Assembly: GCA_031398975.1 (NCBI GenBank)
Contig: JANNOI010000008.1
Location: 62,001-126,000, forward strand
Direction: 5' to 3'
DNA: 64,000 nt
Origin: JAKFWI01 sp031398975
Lineage (GTDB): Bacteria; Pseudomonadota; Alphaproteobacteria; Caulobacterales; Aquidulcibacteraceae
The translations under genes were made by a program, and so were the position numbers. Shown here in pieces: positions 7,453 through 18,757 of this stretch. Every line of letters starts with the position of its first letter. The first letter of the stretch is position 1. The notes under the pieces are model-generated. The model worked only from the letters and a program-made list of their open reading frames with translations, was not told the DNA's origin and did no database searches.

Positions 7453-8940
7453 ATGGATGGGCGGAGCGACCGCTCCATGAAACAGGACCTTGCGGGGAAG
7501 TTGGGCCTTGCCGGGAAATGGGTCCTCCCCGGGCGGACGCTGGGCGCCGGGTGCAGGAGGGCCGCGCGCGCGCCCTCCTTGTCGGGCCGGCTGCTGGGCC
7601 TGACGGCGGCCTTCGTGCTGCTGGCGGAAGTGCTGATCTTCGTGCCCTCGCTCGCCAGTTTCCACCGCGCCTGGCTGCAGGAACGGGTCAACGCCGCCCA
7701 GATCGCTGCGCTCGCGCTCGAGGCCGCCCCGGACATGACCGCCGATCTGCGCCGCGAGCTTCTGGTCAACGCCGAGGTCAAGCGCGTCGCGCTCACGCGC
7801 GCGGGCCGCCCCGCCTTGCGGCTCGATCAGGGTGGGGCGGCGCCTTCCAGCCCGGTGCGCACCATCGATCTGCGCACCTTGCACGCCGCAGGCGCGGTCG
7901 TCGCCGCGCTCGACAGTTACCTCGCCCCGCCGGGGCGTACGCTGCGCGTGCTGGCCACGCCGCGCTTCGAGAGCGGGGCGTTCATCGAGATCGTGATCCC
8001 GGAAGCGGCGCTGAAGCGGGACATGCGGGCTTACGCGCTGCGGATCTTACTGCTCTCGCTGATCATCTCGGGGATCACGGCGGAGCTCGTCTATTTGTCG
8101 CTGAACGCCTTCTTCGTTCGCCCCATGCGCCGCCTCACCGCCCACATCGAAAGCTTCGAGCAGAACCCGGAGGACGTGACGCGCGCCATCCGCCCGTCCG
8201 GGCGTCGCGACGAGATCGGCCGCGCCGAGGTCGCGCTCGCGCAGATGGAGCAGGTGGTGCGCGCCAGCCTGCGCCAGCGGGAGCGCTTGGCGGGCCTGGG
8301 CGCGGCGGTCGCCAAGATCGCCCACGATCTGCGCAACAGCCTCGCCACCGCGCAATTGATCACCGATCGCCTCGCCGCCTCGGACGATCCCAAGGTCCGC
8401 CAATGCGCGCCGCGGCTGGAACGGGCGGTGGAGCGCGCCGGCCGGCTGGCGGAGACCGCGCTCTGCTATGGCCGTGCGGAGGAGGCCGCCGCCCAGACCG
8501 CCGCCGTCGATCTGGCCGCCGCGCTGGAGGAAGCCGCAGACGACGCGCTGGCGGCCTTCCCGGAGGTGGCGTGGCGCAACAGCGCGCCGGCCGGCCTTTC
8601 GGTATGCGCCGATCCCGAGCATCTGCACCGCATCTTCGTCAATCTCATCCGCAACGCGGCCGAAGCGCTCGAGGGCGCGGCCCGACGGGGGGAAGTGCGC
8701 GCGCGCGTGCTCGACGAGGCCGAAGAGGTGCTGGTGGAGATCGCCGATGACGGCCCGGGCCTGCCCGCCTTCGCCGATGCGCGCCTGTTCGAGCCGTTCG
8801 AGCGCAGGAGCCGCCACGGCGGCTGGGGCCTTGGCCTTGCGATCGCCCGCGAGCTCGCGCGCGGCATGGGCGGGGACGTGCGCCTCGCCCCGCCCCAGCC
8901 CAGGGGCGCGGCCTTCCACGTCGCGCTGCAGCGGGTCTAG
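7453..8940 (+). CDS. Membrane sensor histidine kinase with HAMP domain
   Basis: A 495-residue kinase. Two transmembrane helices (about 47-67 and 198-222) flank a periplasmic sensor of roughly 130 residues. A HAMP linker follows (about 222-270), then the H-box VAKIAHDLRNSLATAQ with H291, the N-box RIFVNLIRNAAEAL, the G1 box EIADDGPGLP and the G2 box GWGLGLAIA. The start at 7453 is chosen because GGGAGG lies about 7 bases upstream; an earlier in-frame ATG at 7429 has no such site. No response regulator is adjacent, so its partner must be elsewhere. The ligand is unknown. It follows the FAD oxidoreductase by 34 bp and may be co-transcribed with it. Confidence 0.9.
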   Translation: MDGRSDRSMKQDLAGKLGLAGKWVLPGRTLGAGCRRAARAPSLSGRLLGLTAAFVLLAEVLIFVPSLASFHRAWLQERVNAAQIAALALEAAPDMTADLRRELLVNAEVKRVALTRAGRPALRLDQGGAAPSSPVRTIDLRTLHAAGAVVAALDSYLAPPGRTLRVLATPRFESGAFIEIVIPEAALKRDMRAYALRILLLSLIISGITAELVYLSLNAFFVRPMRRLTAHIESFEQNPEDVTRAIRPSGRRDEIGRAEVALAQMEQVVRASLRQRERLAGLGAAVAKIAHDLRNSLATAQLITDRLAASDDPKVRQCAPRLERAVERAGRLAETALCYGRAEEAAAQTAAVDLAAALEEAADDALAAFPEVAWRNSAPAGLSVCADPEHLHRIFVNLIRNAAEALEGAARRGEVRARVLDEAEEVLVEIADDGPGLPAFADARLFEPFERRSRHGGWGLGLAIARELARGMGGDVRLAPPQPRGAAFHVALQRV

Positions 8941-9050
8941 ACCGTTTCCCGAAAAGTGTTACGCGGTTTTCGGACGAGAAACGGTCTACCTTAAAGGGTA
9001 GAGCGGTTTTTCTCGATTGGATTGATTCAATCCAATCGAGACCACTCTAG
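8941..9050. repeat. Two-hairpin intergenic repeat, diverged element
   Basis: It fills the gap between two convergent genes. The left hairpin is nested: ACCGTTTC-CCGAAAA ... TTTTCGG-GAAACGGT. The right hairpin at 9011-9041 is a perfect 15-bp inverted repeat, TCTCGATTGGATTGA and its complement around one base, enclosed by TAGAG ... CTCTA. The order of parts (GTTTC/GAAAC hairpin, short spacer, TAGAG-bounded hairpin) matches the elements at 2482 and 53965 although the arms differ in sequence. It probably acts as a bidirectional terminator for the histidine kinase and the aminotransferase. The aminotransferase stop codon is inside its right edge. Confidence 0.8.
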
Positions 9051-10168
9051 GCTCGGGAAAACGACGCCACCGCCTCGATGATCGCGCTTTGGGTGTCGCC
9101 GCCGAGGTCGGAATGCATGGGCAGGCTCAGCACGGTCTTGGCTTTCTCGTCGGTTACGCTCATGTCGCCGCGGGGGAAATCGCGATAGGCGCTCTGCTGG
9201 TGCAAGGGCTTTGGGTAATACATCGCGGTGGGCACGCCCTTGGCCCGCAGATGGGCGGCGAGGCCGTCGCGGTCCTCGTGCTCGATCGTGTATTGCGCCC
9301 AGGTGGACACCCCGCCCTCGATCACCGTCGGGATCGCGCGCACCGCGCCCTTCAGGCCGTGGGCGTAGCGCGCCGCCGCCGCATTGCGCATGGCGATCTC
9401 TTCGGGGAACACGGCGAGCTTCTCCAGCAGCACCGCCGCCTGCAGCGTGTCGAGCCGGCTGTTCATCCCGATGCGGACATTGTCGTACTTGTCCTGGCCC
9501 TGGCCGTGCACCGCCAGCGAGCGCATGATCGCCAGATCATCGCCGTGATTGGTCAGCACCGCGCCGCCGTCGCCGTAGCAGCCCAGCGGCTTGGCGGGAA
9601 AGAAGCTCGTGGTCGCCGCGTCGGCCCATTCCAGCGGGTGGAGCCCATGCAGCGTGGCCCCGAACCCTTGGGCGGAATCGGCGATCAGCTTCAGCTTGCG
9701 CCGGGCGGCGACCGCCGCGATGGCGGGATAATCCGCCGGCTGGCCGAACAGGTCCACCGCGATGATGGCGCGTGGGCGCAAGGCGCCCTCGGCGAGCACC
9801 CGGGCGATCGCGGCGTCGAGCTTCAGGGGATCGAGCGCGAGCGTATCGGGAAGGATGTCCACGAAGACGGGGGTGGCGCCGGTCCAGGGCACGATCTCGG
9901 CGGTCGCCGCGAAGGTGAAGCTCGGGCAGAACACCGCATCGCCCGGGCCCACGCCCCACGCCATCAGCGGCAGCACCAGCGCGTCCGTGCCGTTGGCGCA
10001 GGCCAGCGCGTGGCGCGCCCCGCAGAAGGCCGCCAATTCCTCCTCCAGCCTGCGCACCTCGGGCCCCAGGATGAACTGGCCATGCTCGAGCACCCGCGCG
10101 ATCGCCGTCTCGATCGCCGGGCCGATGCGACGGCGCTGGGCCTGCAGGTCGATGAAGGCGATGGACAT
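9047..10168 (-). CDS. DegT/DnrJ/EryC1/StrS sugar aminotransferase (WbpE-like)
   Basis: A 373-residue PLP-dependent aminotransferase acting on nucleotide-linked keto-sugars. The Schiff-base lysine is K193 in TSFFPAKPLGCYGDGGA. The opening FIDLQAQRRRI, GQFILGPEV, ANGTDAL and the C-terminal VPTAMYYPKPLH closely resemble WbpE, which makes UDP-GlcNAc(3NH2)A in O-antigen precursors. The ATG at 10168 is preceded by AGGAGA 8 bases upstream. The usual partner genes (wbpA/B/D) are not beside it, so the exact substrate is unproven. It is divergent from a GT2 glycosyltransferase, which supports a role in surface glycan synthesis. Confidence 0.88.
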   Translation of the reverse strand: MSIAFIDLQAQRRRIGPAIETAIARVLEHGQFILGPEVRRLEEELAAFCGARHALACANGTDALVLPLMAWGVGPGDAVFCPSFTFAATAEIVPWTGATPVFVDILPDTLALDPLKLDAAIARVLAEGALRPRAIIAVDLFGQPADYPAIAAVAARRKLKLIADSAQGFGATLHGLHPLEWADAATTSFFPAKPLGCYGDGGAVLTNHGDDLAIMRSLAVHGQGQDKYDNVRIGMNSRLDTLQAAVLLEKLAVFPEEIAMRNAAAARYAHGLKGAVRAIPTVIEGGVSTWAQYTIEHEDRDGLAAHLRAKGVPTAMYYPKPLHQQSAYRDFPRGDMSVTDEKAKTVLSLPMHSDLGGDTQSAIIEAVASFSRA

Positions 10169-10275
10169 GGGCGCGTTCTCCTGGCCGTGGCGGGCGGGGT
10201 TGCGGGCGGGATGTGGCGCATTCGCGGAGCGGGGGCAAATCGCAAAGCGTTTCCGGTTGTTGCGGAGCGGCGGTG

Positions 10276-11122
10276 ATGGCGGCGGTGTCGGCGGTGGTGG
10301 TGAGCTATCATTCCGGGCCGTGTCTGGAGCGCTGCCTCGACCTGCTGGCGCGCGACCCCCTGGTGGGGGAGGTGATCGTGGTCGATAACGGCAATCCCGA
10401 AGCGGTGCTGGAGGGGTTGCGCGCACGCCCGGCGCTCACGCTGATCACGGGGCATGGCAATGTGGGGTTCGCGCAGGGCTGCAATCTGGGCGCGGCGCGC
10501 GCGCGCGAGGCCTACCTCGCCTTCGTCAACCCCGACATCGAGATCGAGCCCGAGACCGTGCCGGCGCTGCTGGCGGCAGGCGCGGGTGCTGCGCGCACGC
10601 CGTGGCTTGTGGGGGCGCGGATCGTGTGGCCGGACGGGCGCGAGCAGCGCGGGGGGCGGCGCGACCGCATCACGCTGTGGAACGCTTTGGTCTCCGCCGC
10701 GGGCCTTGGCCGGCTGGAGCGCTTCAGCCCTCTCTTTCGCGACCCCCACCGCGAGGGCGATCCCGTGCCCGAAGCCCCGATCGCGGTCGGGGCGGTGAGC
10801 GGGGCGCTGATGGCCATGCCGGCCGACGCGTTTCGGACGCTGGGCGGGTTCGACGGCGGCTACCGACTGCACGTGGAGGATATCGATCTCTGCCGGCGGG
10901 TCTGGGAGGCGGGCGGAACGGTGCTGTTCGCGCCGGGGGCGCGGGCGGTGCATATCCGCTCCACCAGCAGCATAAGCCCCTTACGGGTCGAGATCTGGAA
11001 GGCGCAAGGCTTCCTGCGGTATTTTTCGCGGCCCGCGCGCGGGCCGGCCGGGCGGGTCCTGGCGGTCCTGGCCGCGGCCCCGATCGCCGCGGCGCTGATC
11101 GGGCGCGGCCTGTATCGCCGCC

Positions 11123-11136
<14 letters not shown>
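10276..11136 (+). CDS. GT2-family glycosyltransferase (rhamnosyltransferase-like)
   Basis: A 286-residue GT-A fold transferase. The N-terminus SAVVVSYHSG and VIVVDNGN form the nucleotide-sugar site, NPDIEIEP carries the acidic metal-binding motif, and HVEDIDLCRRVW contains the ED catalytic segment. A hydrophobic C-terminal stretch (RVLAVLAAAPIAAALIG) suggests membrane association. ATG 10276 was chosen because GGAG lies about 8 bases upstream and the conserved domain begins directly after it. The 3' end overlaps the convergent glmS 3' end by 14 bp. Donor and acceptor cannot be told from sequence. Confidence 0.87.
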
Positions 11137-12946
<1,810 letters not shown>

Positions 12947-13051
12947 GGTGAAACCCTCGCCCGCTTATGCACGCGTGGGCGCGCGCCCCGCATCTCAATT
13001 GTGGTTTCCATGTGTGACGCGTTCCGATGTGGCGCGTTAAGTTTGGCGCAT

Positions 13052-13492
13052 CTAGGCGAACAGCGCGTCGATCGCGTCCTGGCCGGATGGGCCGGGCCCG
13101 CCCTCGATGATCGCCGCGATCGCGGCGAGGCGCGCGCGCAGGGCCGCGGCCCCGCTGGTCGCGTCGCCGCCTGCCGCGAGGCGGGCCTGCACTTGCGCCA
13201 TCAGGTCCGCGAACGCGTCCGCGGCGGCGTCCAGGCTCGCGCGCACGGCGGGATCGGCGCTGCGATAGGCGGCCACCGCCAGCTCCTTATGGGCGAAGCC
13301 GCTCGCGGCGAAATGGGCGTCATAGCGGGCCGGGCGCCACGCCAGCACGTCCTCCGCCGCCTCCGGCATCGCCTCCAGCATCTCCACGAGCATCGCGGCT
13401 TCGTTGAAATGGTTCAGATAATCGGTGGCAAGGCGGGTGTGTGGGCGAATATTGGCCGCCGCCAGACGGGCGGGATCGCAAGCTTCCTCCAT
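13052..13492 (-). CDS. Conserved hypothetical helical protein
   Basis: A 146-residue soluble protein I do not recognise by family name. It starts MEEACDPARLAAANIRPHTR, includes DYLNHFNEAAMLVEMLEAMP, and is rich in Ala and predicted helices throughout, with no signal peptide or membrane helix. The start at 13492 is supported by GAGG 6 bases upstream; a longer reading to 14011 would run antisense through the neighbouring gene and is rejected. It lies directly upstream of glmS on the same strand and is divergent from an anchored protein at 13580. A housekeeping role linked to cell-envelope growth is only a guess from position. Confidence 0.72.
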   Translation of the reverse strand: MEEACDPARLAAANIRPHTRLATDYLNHFNEAAMLVEMLEAMPEAAEDVLAWRPARYDAHFAASGFAHKELAVAAYRSADPAVRASLDAAADAFADLMAQVQARLAAGGDATSGAAALRARLAAIAAIIEGGPGPSGQDAIDALFA

Positions 13493-13579
13493 CGCTGCCT
13501 CACCCTTGCGCGCAACGCCCGGAGCGGACAGTGATTTCCTCAATAAAGTCTCAAGGCCGCGGCGCGGCGCGGAGGGCTC

Positions 13580-14203
13580 ATGCGGGCGTTCGTGTTCTAT
13601 CCGGCGGTGCTGACGCTCGCGGGCCTGGCGATCCTGGCGAGCCTCGGGCCCGCGGCCTTCCCCGAACGGCCCACCGCGCAGGCCGGGCGGCGCGAGGGCG
13701 GCGATCTCGTATTCGATCCCGAGGCGCTGTTCCACGTGGACGAGGGCGGGACCCAGGTGCTGCACCGGGTGCGCGAGCGCGGGGTGGGCCGTGCGCTCGC
13801 CGTCCAGATCGCCACCCGCCGGGACGCGGGCGCGCCTGATCCGGCCCTGCCGGGCGCGCAATTGCGCCTGGACCCCGCCGCCATGGCCCCCTTCGCGGGC
13901 GAGCCTCTGGAGGTGGTGGTGAAGGTGCGGCCCTTGCCCTACACCACCGCCGAGCGTTTGGCGCTGAGCGCGGCGGCGGGCGCGAGCGGGCGGGAGGGGG
14001 CGCGCGTGCAATGGGTGGCGGCGGCGCTACCCTCGGAATCGGCCTCCTTGAGTTTCGTCCTGCCCGCGCTAGAAGGGGGCCCACCCGGAGCGATCGGCTT
14101 TTGGCCGGCTTCCGCGCCGAGCGATTATGATTACGGGGTGGAAATCGTCGAGGTCCGCCTCCGCGCCGCCTCCCTGCGAGGGGTAACCCAAACCGCGCCC
14201 TGA
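13580..14203 (+). CDS. Hypothetical membrane-anchored or secreted protein
   Basis: A 207-residue protein with an N-terminal hydrophobic segment (FYPAVLTLAGLAILASLGP, residues 5-23) acting as an uncleaved anchor or signal. The rest looks like a beta-rich extracytoplasmic domain with several aromatic and charged strand-like segments and ends with EIVEVRLRAASLRG. GGAGGG lies just before the ATG. It precedes the phosphomannomutase gene by 71 bp on the same strand, so a role in surface polysaccharide is possible. No family was recognised. Confidence 0.65.
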   Translation: MRAFVFYPAVLTLAGLAILASLGPAAFPERPTAQAGRREGGDLVFDPEALFHVDEGGTQVLHRVRERGVGRALAVQIATRRDAGAPDPALPGAQLRLDPAAMAPFAGEPLEVVVKVRPLPYTTAERLALSAAAGASGREGARVQWVAAALPSESASLSFVLPALEGGPPGAIGFWPASAPSDYDYGVEIVEVRLRAASLRGVTQTAP

Positions 14204-14274
14204 CCGTCCCGGGCGCCCTAACCGTCACGGGCCGAGAGCGCCCTCACCACCCCCTCCTGCCGCGGAGCGCCGCC

Positions 14275-15798
14275 ATGCAGTTCCTGCCTCAAGCTCACGT
14301 CCCCCAGAACACCGAAGCGTTCGAAATCACCCCGCTCGTGAAGCCTACCGGCTTTCGGGAATATGACGCGCGCTGGTGGTTCGGCGTGCCCGGCTCCGCG
14401 AGGGCCCCGGAGCTCAATCTGCTGGGCGTGCAGGCGCTTGGGCTGGGCTTGGGCGCGCTGATGGAGGAGATGGGCGTGGCCCCGCGCGTCGTTGTGGGCC
14501 ACGACTACCGCGCCTATTCCCTCGCCATCAAACAGGCGCTGATCCTGGGCCTCATCGAGGCGGGGGTGGAGGCGCACGATATCGGGCTCGCACTGTCGCC
14601 GATGGCGTATTTCGCGCAATTCGCGCTCGATGTGCCGGGCGTGGCGATGGTCACCGCCAGCCATAACGAGAACGGCTGGACCGGGGTGAAGATGGGCGTC
14701 AACCGCCCGCTCACCTTCGGCCCCGAGGAGATGGGCCGGCTGAAGCAGATCGTGCTCGAGGGCGCGTTCCGGCCCCGCGCCGGGGGCGGGCTGGTGCGGG
14801 TGGAGGGCCTGCGCGAGCGCTACCTCGCGGACGTTACCTCCAAGGTGAAGCTCTCGCGCCCGATCCGGGTGGTGGCGGCCTGCGGCAACGGCACGGCCGG
14901 GGCGTTCGCGCCCGAGGCGCTGGCCCGCATCGGCGCGGAGGTGATCGAACTCGACTGCACCCTCGATTGGCGCTTCCCCAAATACAACGCCAACCCCGAA
15001 GACGCCGCCATGCTGCACGCCATGGCCGATGCGGTGCATGAGCATGGCGCGGAACTCGCCTTGGGCTTCGACGGGGACGGGGACCGGTGCGGCGTGGTGG
15101 ACGACCAGGGCGAGGAAATCTTCGCCGACAAGGTGGGCCTCATGCTGGCGCGCGATCTTTCCGCCCAATACGGCGACGCCACGTTCGTGGTGGACGTGAA
15201 ATCCACCGGCCTCTACGCCGTCGATCCCGTGCTGAAGGCGAACGGCGCGACGGTCGATTATTACAAGACCGGCCATTCCTACATCAAGCGGCGCACCACC
15301 GAGCTCGGGGCGCTGGCGGGGTTTGAGAAATCGGGCCACTTCTTCCTGCGGCCCCCGCTCGGGCTCGGCTATGACGATGGGATTGCGGCGGCGATCGCGG
15401 TGCTCGCGATGCTTGACCGCGCGGGCGGGCGCAAGCTCTCGGCGCTGCGGGCCGCCCTACCGGTATCCTTCAGCTCGCTGACGATGTCCCCCCATTGCGC
15501 GGACGAGGCCAAGTACGGGGTCGTGGACCAGATCGTGGCGCAGTACCAGGCGCTGGCGGCGGCGGGGGAGCCTATCCTCGGCCGCGCGGTGCGCGATCTC
15601 AACACCGTCAACGGCGTGCGCGTGACGTTGACGGACGGATCCTGGCTGTTGGTGCGCGCCTCCTCCAACAAGCCCGAGCTTGTCGTGGTGGTGGAGAGCA
15701 TGACCAGCGAAGAGGACATGCGCGCGCTGTTCCGGGACGAGGTGAAGCCGCGCCTTTCCCGCTTCCCGGAAGTCGGCGCCTATAACCAGGAGATCTGA
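14275..15798 (+). CDS. Phosphomannomutase/phosphoglucomutase (AlgC type)
   Basis: A 507-residue alpha-D-phosphohexomutase that interconverts hexose 1- and 6-phosphates, supplying glucose-1-P and mannose-1-P for nucleotide sugars. Diagnostic loops are the catalytic phosphoserine in VTASHNENGW (S129), the metal-binding DGDGDR (D266, D268, D270), the sugar-binding EKSGHF and the phosphate-binding RASSNKPEL. GGAG lies 7 bases before the ATG. It is the first enzyme gene of a plus-strand run with ugd, pgi and gpmA, with only 3 bp to ugd, which argues for supply of UDP-glucuronate. Specificity between glucose and mannose is not decided by these motifs. Confidence 0.92.
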   Translation: MQFLPQAHVPQNTEAFEITPLVKPTGFREYDARWWFGVPGSARAPELNLLGVQALGLGLGALMEEMGVAPRVVVGHDYRAYSLAIKQALILGLIEAGVEAHDIGLALSPMAYFAQFALDVPGVAMVTASHNENGWTGVKMGVNRPLTFGPEEMGRLKQIVLEGAFRPRAGGGLVRVEGLRERYLADVTSKVKLSRPIRVVAACGNGTAGAFAPEALARIGAEVIELDCTLDWRFPKYNANPEDAAMLHAMADAVHEHGAELALGFDGDGDRCGVVDDQGEEIFADKVGLMLARDLSAQYGDATFVVDVKSTGLYAVDPVLKANGATVDYYKTGHSYIKRRTTELGALAGFEKSGHFFLRPPLGLGYDDGIAAAIAVLAMLDRAGGRKLSALRAALPVSFSSLTMSPHCADEAKYGVVDQIVAQYQALAAAGEPILGRAVRDLNTVNGVRVTLTDGSWLLVRASSNKPELVVVVESMTSEEDMRALFRDEVKPRLSRFPEVGAYNQEI

Positions 15799-15801
15799 GC
15801 C

Positions 15802-17106
15802 ATGCGCGTGGCCATGATCGGCGCCGGCTATGTCGGGCTCGTATCGGGCGCGTGCTTCGCCGATTTCGGCCACACCGTGACCTGTATCGACAAGGACGCC
15901 GCCAAGATCGCCAAGCTGCGCGCGGGCGTGATGCCCATCTTCGAGCCGGGGCTCGAAGCGCTGGTGGCGCAGAATGCGCGCGAGGGGCGCCTCGCCTTCA
16001 CCAGCGACGCCGCCGAGGGCGTGCACGGGGCGGAAGCGGTCTTTATCGCGGTGGGCACGCCCTCGCGCCGCGGGGACGGCCACGCCGATCTCTCCTATGT
16101 CTTCGCCGCCGCCGAAGAGATCGCCGATCTGATCGGCGCCTATACGGTGGTGGTGACGAAATCGACCGTGCCTGTGGGCACCGGCGACGAGGTGGAGCGG
16201 ATCATCCGCGCGCGCCGCCCCGAGGCCGATTTCTCCGTCGTGTCCAACCCCGAATTCCTGCGCGAAGGCGCAGCGATCAATGATTTCAAGCGGCCCGACC
16301 GCGTGGTCGTGGGCGTGGAGGACGAGCGCGCGCGCACCGTGATGCGCCAGCTCTATCGCCCGCTCTTCCTCAACGAAACGCCGATCGTGTTCACCGACAG
16401 GCGCACCTCCGAACTCACCAAATACGCCGCCAACGCCTTCCTCGCCTTAAAAATCACCTTCATCAACGAAATGGCGGATCTGTGCGAGAAGGTGGGGGCC
16501 AACGTCCAGGAGGTCGCGCGCGGCATCGGCCTCGACAACCGCATCGGCGCGAAATTCCTGAATGCAGGGCCGGGCTATGGCGGCTCCTGCTTTCCGAAAG
16601 ACACCCTCGCCCTCGTCAAGACCGCCCAGGAGCATGAGGCGCCGGTGCGGCTGGTGGAGACCACGGTCAAAGTCAATGATGCGCGCAAGAAGGCGATGGC
16701 GCGCAAGGTGATCGAGGCGGCCGGCGGGGACGTGGCGGGCAAGACCGTCGCCGTGCTGGGGCTCACCTTCAAGCCGAACACGGACGATATGCGCGATGCG
16801 CCCGCGCTCGACATCATCCCCGCCCTGCAGGCGGCCGGCGCCCGCGTGCGCGCGTTCGATCCCGAAGGCATGGCCGAGGCCCGCCATCTCCTCACCGACG
16901 TCGTGTTCGCGCAGGGGCCCTATGAGTGCGTGGACGGCGCGGACGCGGTGGTGATCGTGACCGAATGGGACCAGTTTCGCGCGCTGGACTTAAAGCGGGT
17001 GAAGGCGGCGCTGAAGGCGCCCGTGATCGCCGATTTGCGCAACATCTACAGCCCCGCCGAGATGGCGGCGGAGGGCTTCCGCTATGTCAGCATCGGCCGG
17101 CCCTGA
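15802..17106 (+). CDS. ugd: UDP-glucose 6-dehydrogenase
   Basis: A 434-residue NAD-dependent enzyme oxidising UDP-glucose to UDP-glucuronate for surface polysaccharide. The Rossmann motif is MIGAGYVGLV (residues 5-14), the catalytic cysteine is C263 in GPGYGGSCFPKDT, and the central helix contains TKYAANAFLALKITFINE. The C-terminal NAD half includes LGLTFKPNTDDMRDAP. An AGGAGA Shine-Dalgarno overlaps the end of the upstream mutase gene. The length matches short-form bacterial Ugd. Confidence 0.95.
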   Translation: MRVAMIGAGYVGLVSGACFADFGHTVTCIDKDAAKIAKLRAGVMPIFEPGLEALVAQNAREGRLAFTSDAAEGVHGAEAVFIAVGTPSRRGDGHADLSYVFAAAEEIADLIGAYTVVVTKSTVPVGTGDEVERIIRARRPEADFSVVSNPEFLREGAAINDFKRPDRVVVGVEDERARTVMRQLYRPLFLNETPIVFTDRRTSELTKYAANAFLALKITFINEMADLCEKVGANVQEVARGIGLDNRIGAKFLNAGPGYGGSCFPKDTLALVKTAQEHEAPVRLVETTVKVNDARKKAMARKVIEAAGGDVAGKTVAVLGLTFKPNTDDMRDAPALDIIPALQAAGARVRAFDPEGMAEARHLLTDVVFAQGPYECVDGADAVVIVTEWDQFRALDLKRVKAALKAPVIADLRNIYSPAEMAAEGFRYVSIGRP

Positions 17107-17116
17107 GGGACCAGAC

Positions 17117-18739
17117 ATGACCCACGACGCCGATCCCGCAGCGCCCCTCTGGGCCGCGATCGACGCCCACGCTGCGGCGCTGCGCGCCCGCCCGATCCGC
17201 GATCTGCTGGCCGATCCGGAAAGGCTTCAAAGCCTCACGGTGGACGCCTGCGGCCTCACGTTCGATTTCGCAAAAGAAAAGCTCGACGCCGGCGCGCTCG
17301 CTTTGCTGGGCGCGCTTGCGCGCGCGCAAGATCTGGAAGGCTGGCGGGACAAGCTTTTCGCCGGGGAGAAGATCAACACCACCGAAGGCCGCGCCGTGCT
17401 GCACACCGCCTTGCGCCAAAGCGGCGGGGAGGGCGAGATCGCCCGGGAGGTGGCCGCGGTGCGGGCGCGTATGGCGGCGTTTGCCGGCGATTTCCGCGCG
17501 GGCCGGCTGCGCGGGGCCACGGGGCAAGCGCTTGACGCCATCGTCCATATCGGGATCGGCGGCTCCGATCTCGGGCCGCGCTTGATCGTGGATGCGCTGA
17601 AAGGCGCCCGCGCGCCGGGCCTCACGCTGCGCTTCGCCGCCAATGTGGACGCCGCCGAGATCGCCGATGCGCTCGAGGGCCTCGATCCGGCGCGCACGCT
17701 GGTGGTGGTGGCGTCGAAGACGTTCACCACGCTCGAGACCATGCGCAATGCGGAGACCGCACGCGCCTGGCTGCGCGCGGGCCTCAACGGCCTAGACGTC
17801 GCAAGCCACCTCGTGGCCGTGACGGCCGCGCCCGCGCGCGCGGGCGCCTGGGGGGTTGGCGAGGGGCAGGTGTTTCCGTTCTGGGATTGGGTGGGCGGGC
17901 GGTACTCGCTCTGGTCAGCGGTGGGGTTGTCGAGCGCGTGCGTGCTGGAGGCGGGCGCCTTCGAGGGCCTGCTGGCGGGGGCCGCCGCCATGGACCTCCA
18001 TTTCCGCACCGCCCCGCTTTCCGCCAACGCGCCTGTGCTTTCCGCCTTCGTGCACGTCTGGAACCGCGCCGCGCTGGGCGCGGCCTCCTATGCGTGTGCG
18101 CCTTATGCCCGCCGGCTGCAGCTTCTGCCCGCCTTCCTGCAGCAGCTCGAGATGGAATCGAACGGCAAGGGCGTGACCCGCGCCGGCGCCCCGCTGACGC
18201 GCCCGGCCGCGGGCGTCACCTGGGGGGAGCCCGGCACCAATGGCCAGCATTCCTTCTTCCAGATGCTGCACCAGGGCCTGCGCGCCACCCCGGTGGAATT
18301 CCTGATCGTCGCGGACGGCCAGGACGACCCCCCGGGCCACCGTACGGCCCTATTGGCCAACGCACTGGCGCAGGCCGAAGCGCTGCTGATCGGCAAAGGA
18401 CGCGCAGAGGTCGAGGCCGAACTCGCCGCGCAGGGGCTCAGCGGGGAAGCTGTCGCCGCGCTCGCCCCGCATAAGGTGTTCCCGGGCGACCGAGGCTCCA
18501 CCCTGATCGGCCTGCCGGCGCTGACGCCGGAGGCGCTAGGCGCGCTTTTGGCCTTCTATGAGCACCGCACCTTCGTGCAGGGCGTGCTGATGGGGATCAA
18601 TTCCTTCGACCAATGGGGCGTGGAGCTTGGCAAGCAGCTCGCCACCGCCCTTGCCGCCGCGCTCGACGGGCCGGTCGACCCTTCCGCCGCCGGGCGCGAC
18701 CCCTCCACCGCCGCCTGGATCGCCCGCCTGCGGCGCTGA
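17117..18739 (+). CDS. pgi: Glucose-6-phosphate isomerase
   Basis: A 540-residue isomerase interconverting glucose-6-P and fructose-6-P. Conserved pieces are GEKINTTEGRAVLHTALR, the phosphate-binding IGIGGSDLGPR, VVASKTFTTLET, and the catalytic region ESNGKGVTR. The C-terminal lysine region is in GINSFDQWGVELGKQLA. The ATG at 17117 with GAGGGA about 8 bases upstream is preferred over an in-frame start at 17084 that overlaps ugd. It lies between ugd and gpmA in the same direction. Confidence 0.96.
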   Translation: MTHDADPAAPLWAAIDAHAAALRARPIRDLLADPERLQSLTVDACGLTFDFAKEKLDAGALALLGALARAQDLEGWRDKLFAGEKINTTEGRAVLHTALRQSGGEGEIAREVAAVRARMAAFAGDFRAGRLRGATGQALDAIVHIGIGGSDLGPRLIVDALKGARAPGLTLRFAANVDAAEIADALEGLDPARTLVVVASKTFTTLETMRNAETARAWLRAGLNGLDVASHLVAVTAAPARAGAWGVGEGQVFPFWDWVGGRYSLWSAVGLSSACVLEAGAFEGLLAGAAAMDLHFRTAPLSANAPVLSAFVHVWNRAALGAASYACAPYARRLQLLPAFLQQLEMESNGKGVTRAGAPLTRPAAGVTWGEPGTNGQHSFFQMLHQGLRATPVEFLIVADGQDDPPGHRTALLANALAQAEALLIGKGRAEVEAELAAQGLSGEAVAALAPHKVFPGDRGSTLIGLPALTPEALGALLAFYEHRTFVQGVLMGINSFDQWGVELGKQLATALAAALDGPVDPSAAGRDPSTAAWIARLRR

Positions 18740-18757
18740 CGCGAGAAAGAGAACCCG

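Noticed and set aside
12947..13051. glmS ribozyme or other leader RNA
   Set aside because: The gap is short and lacks the conserved core; such ribozymes are mainly found in Firmicutes.
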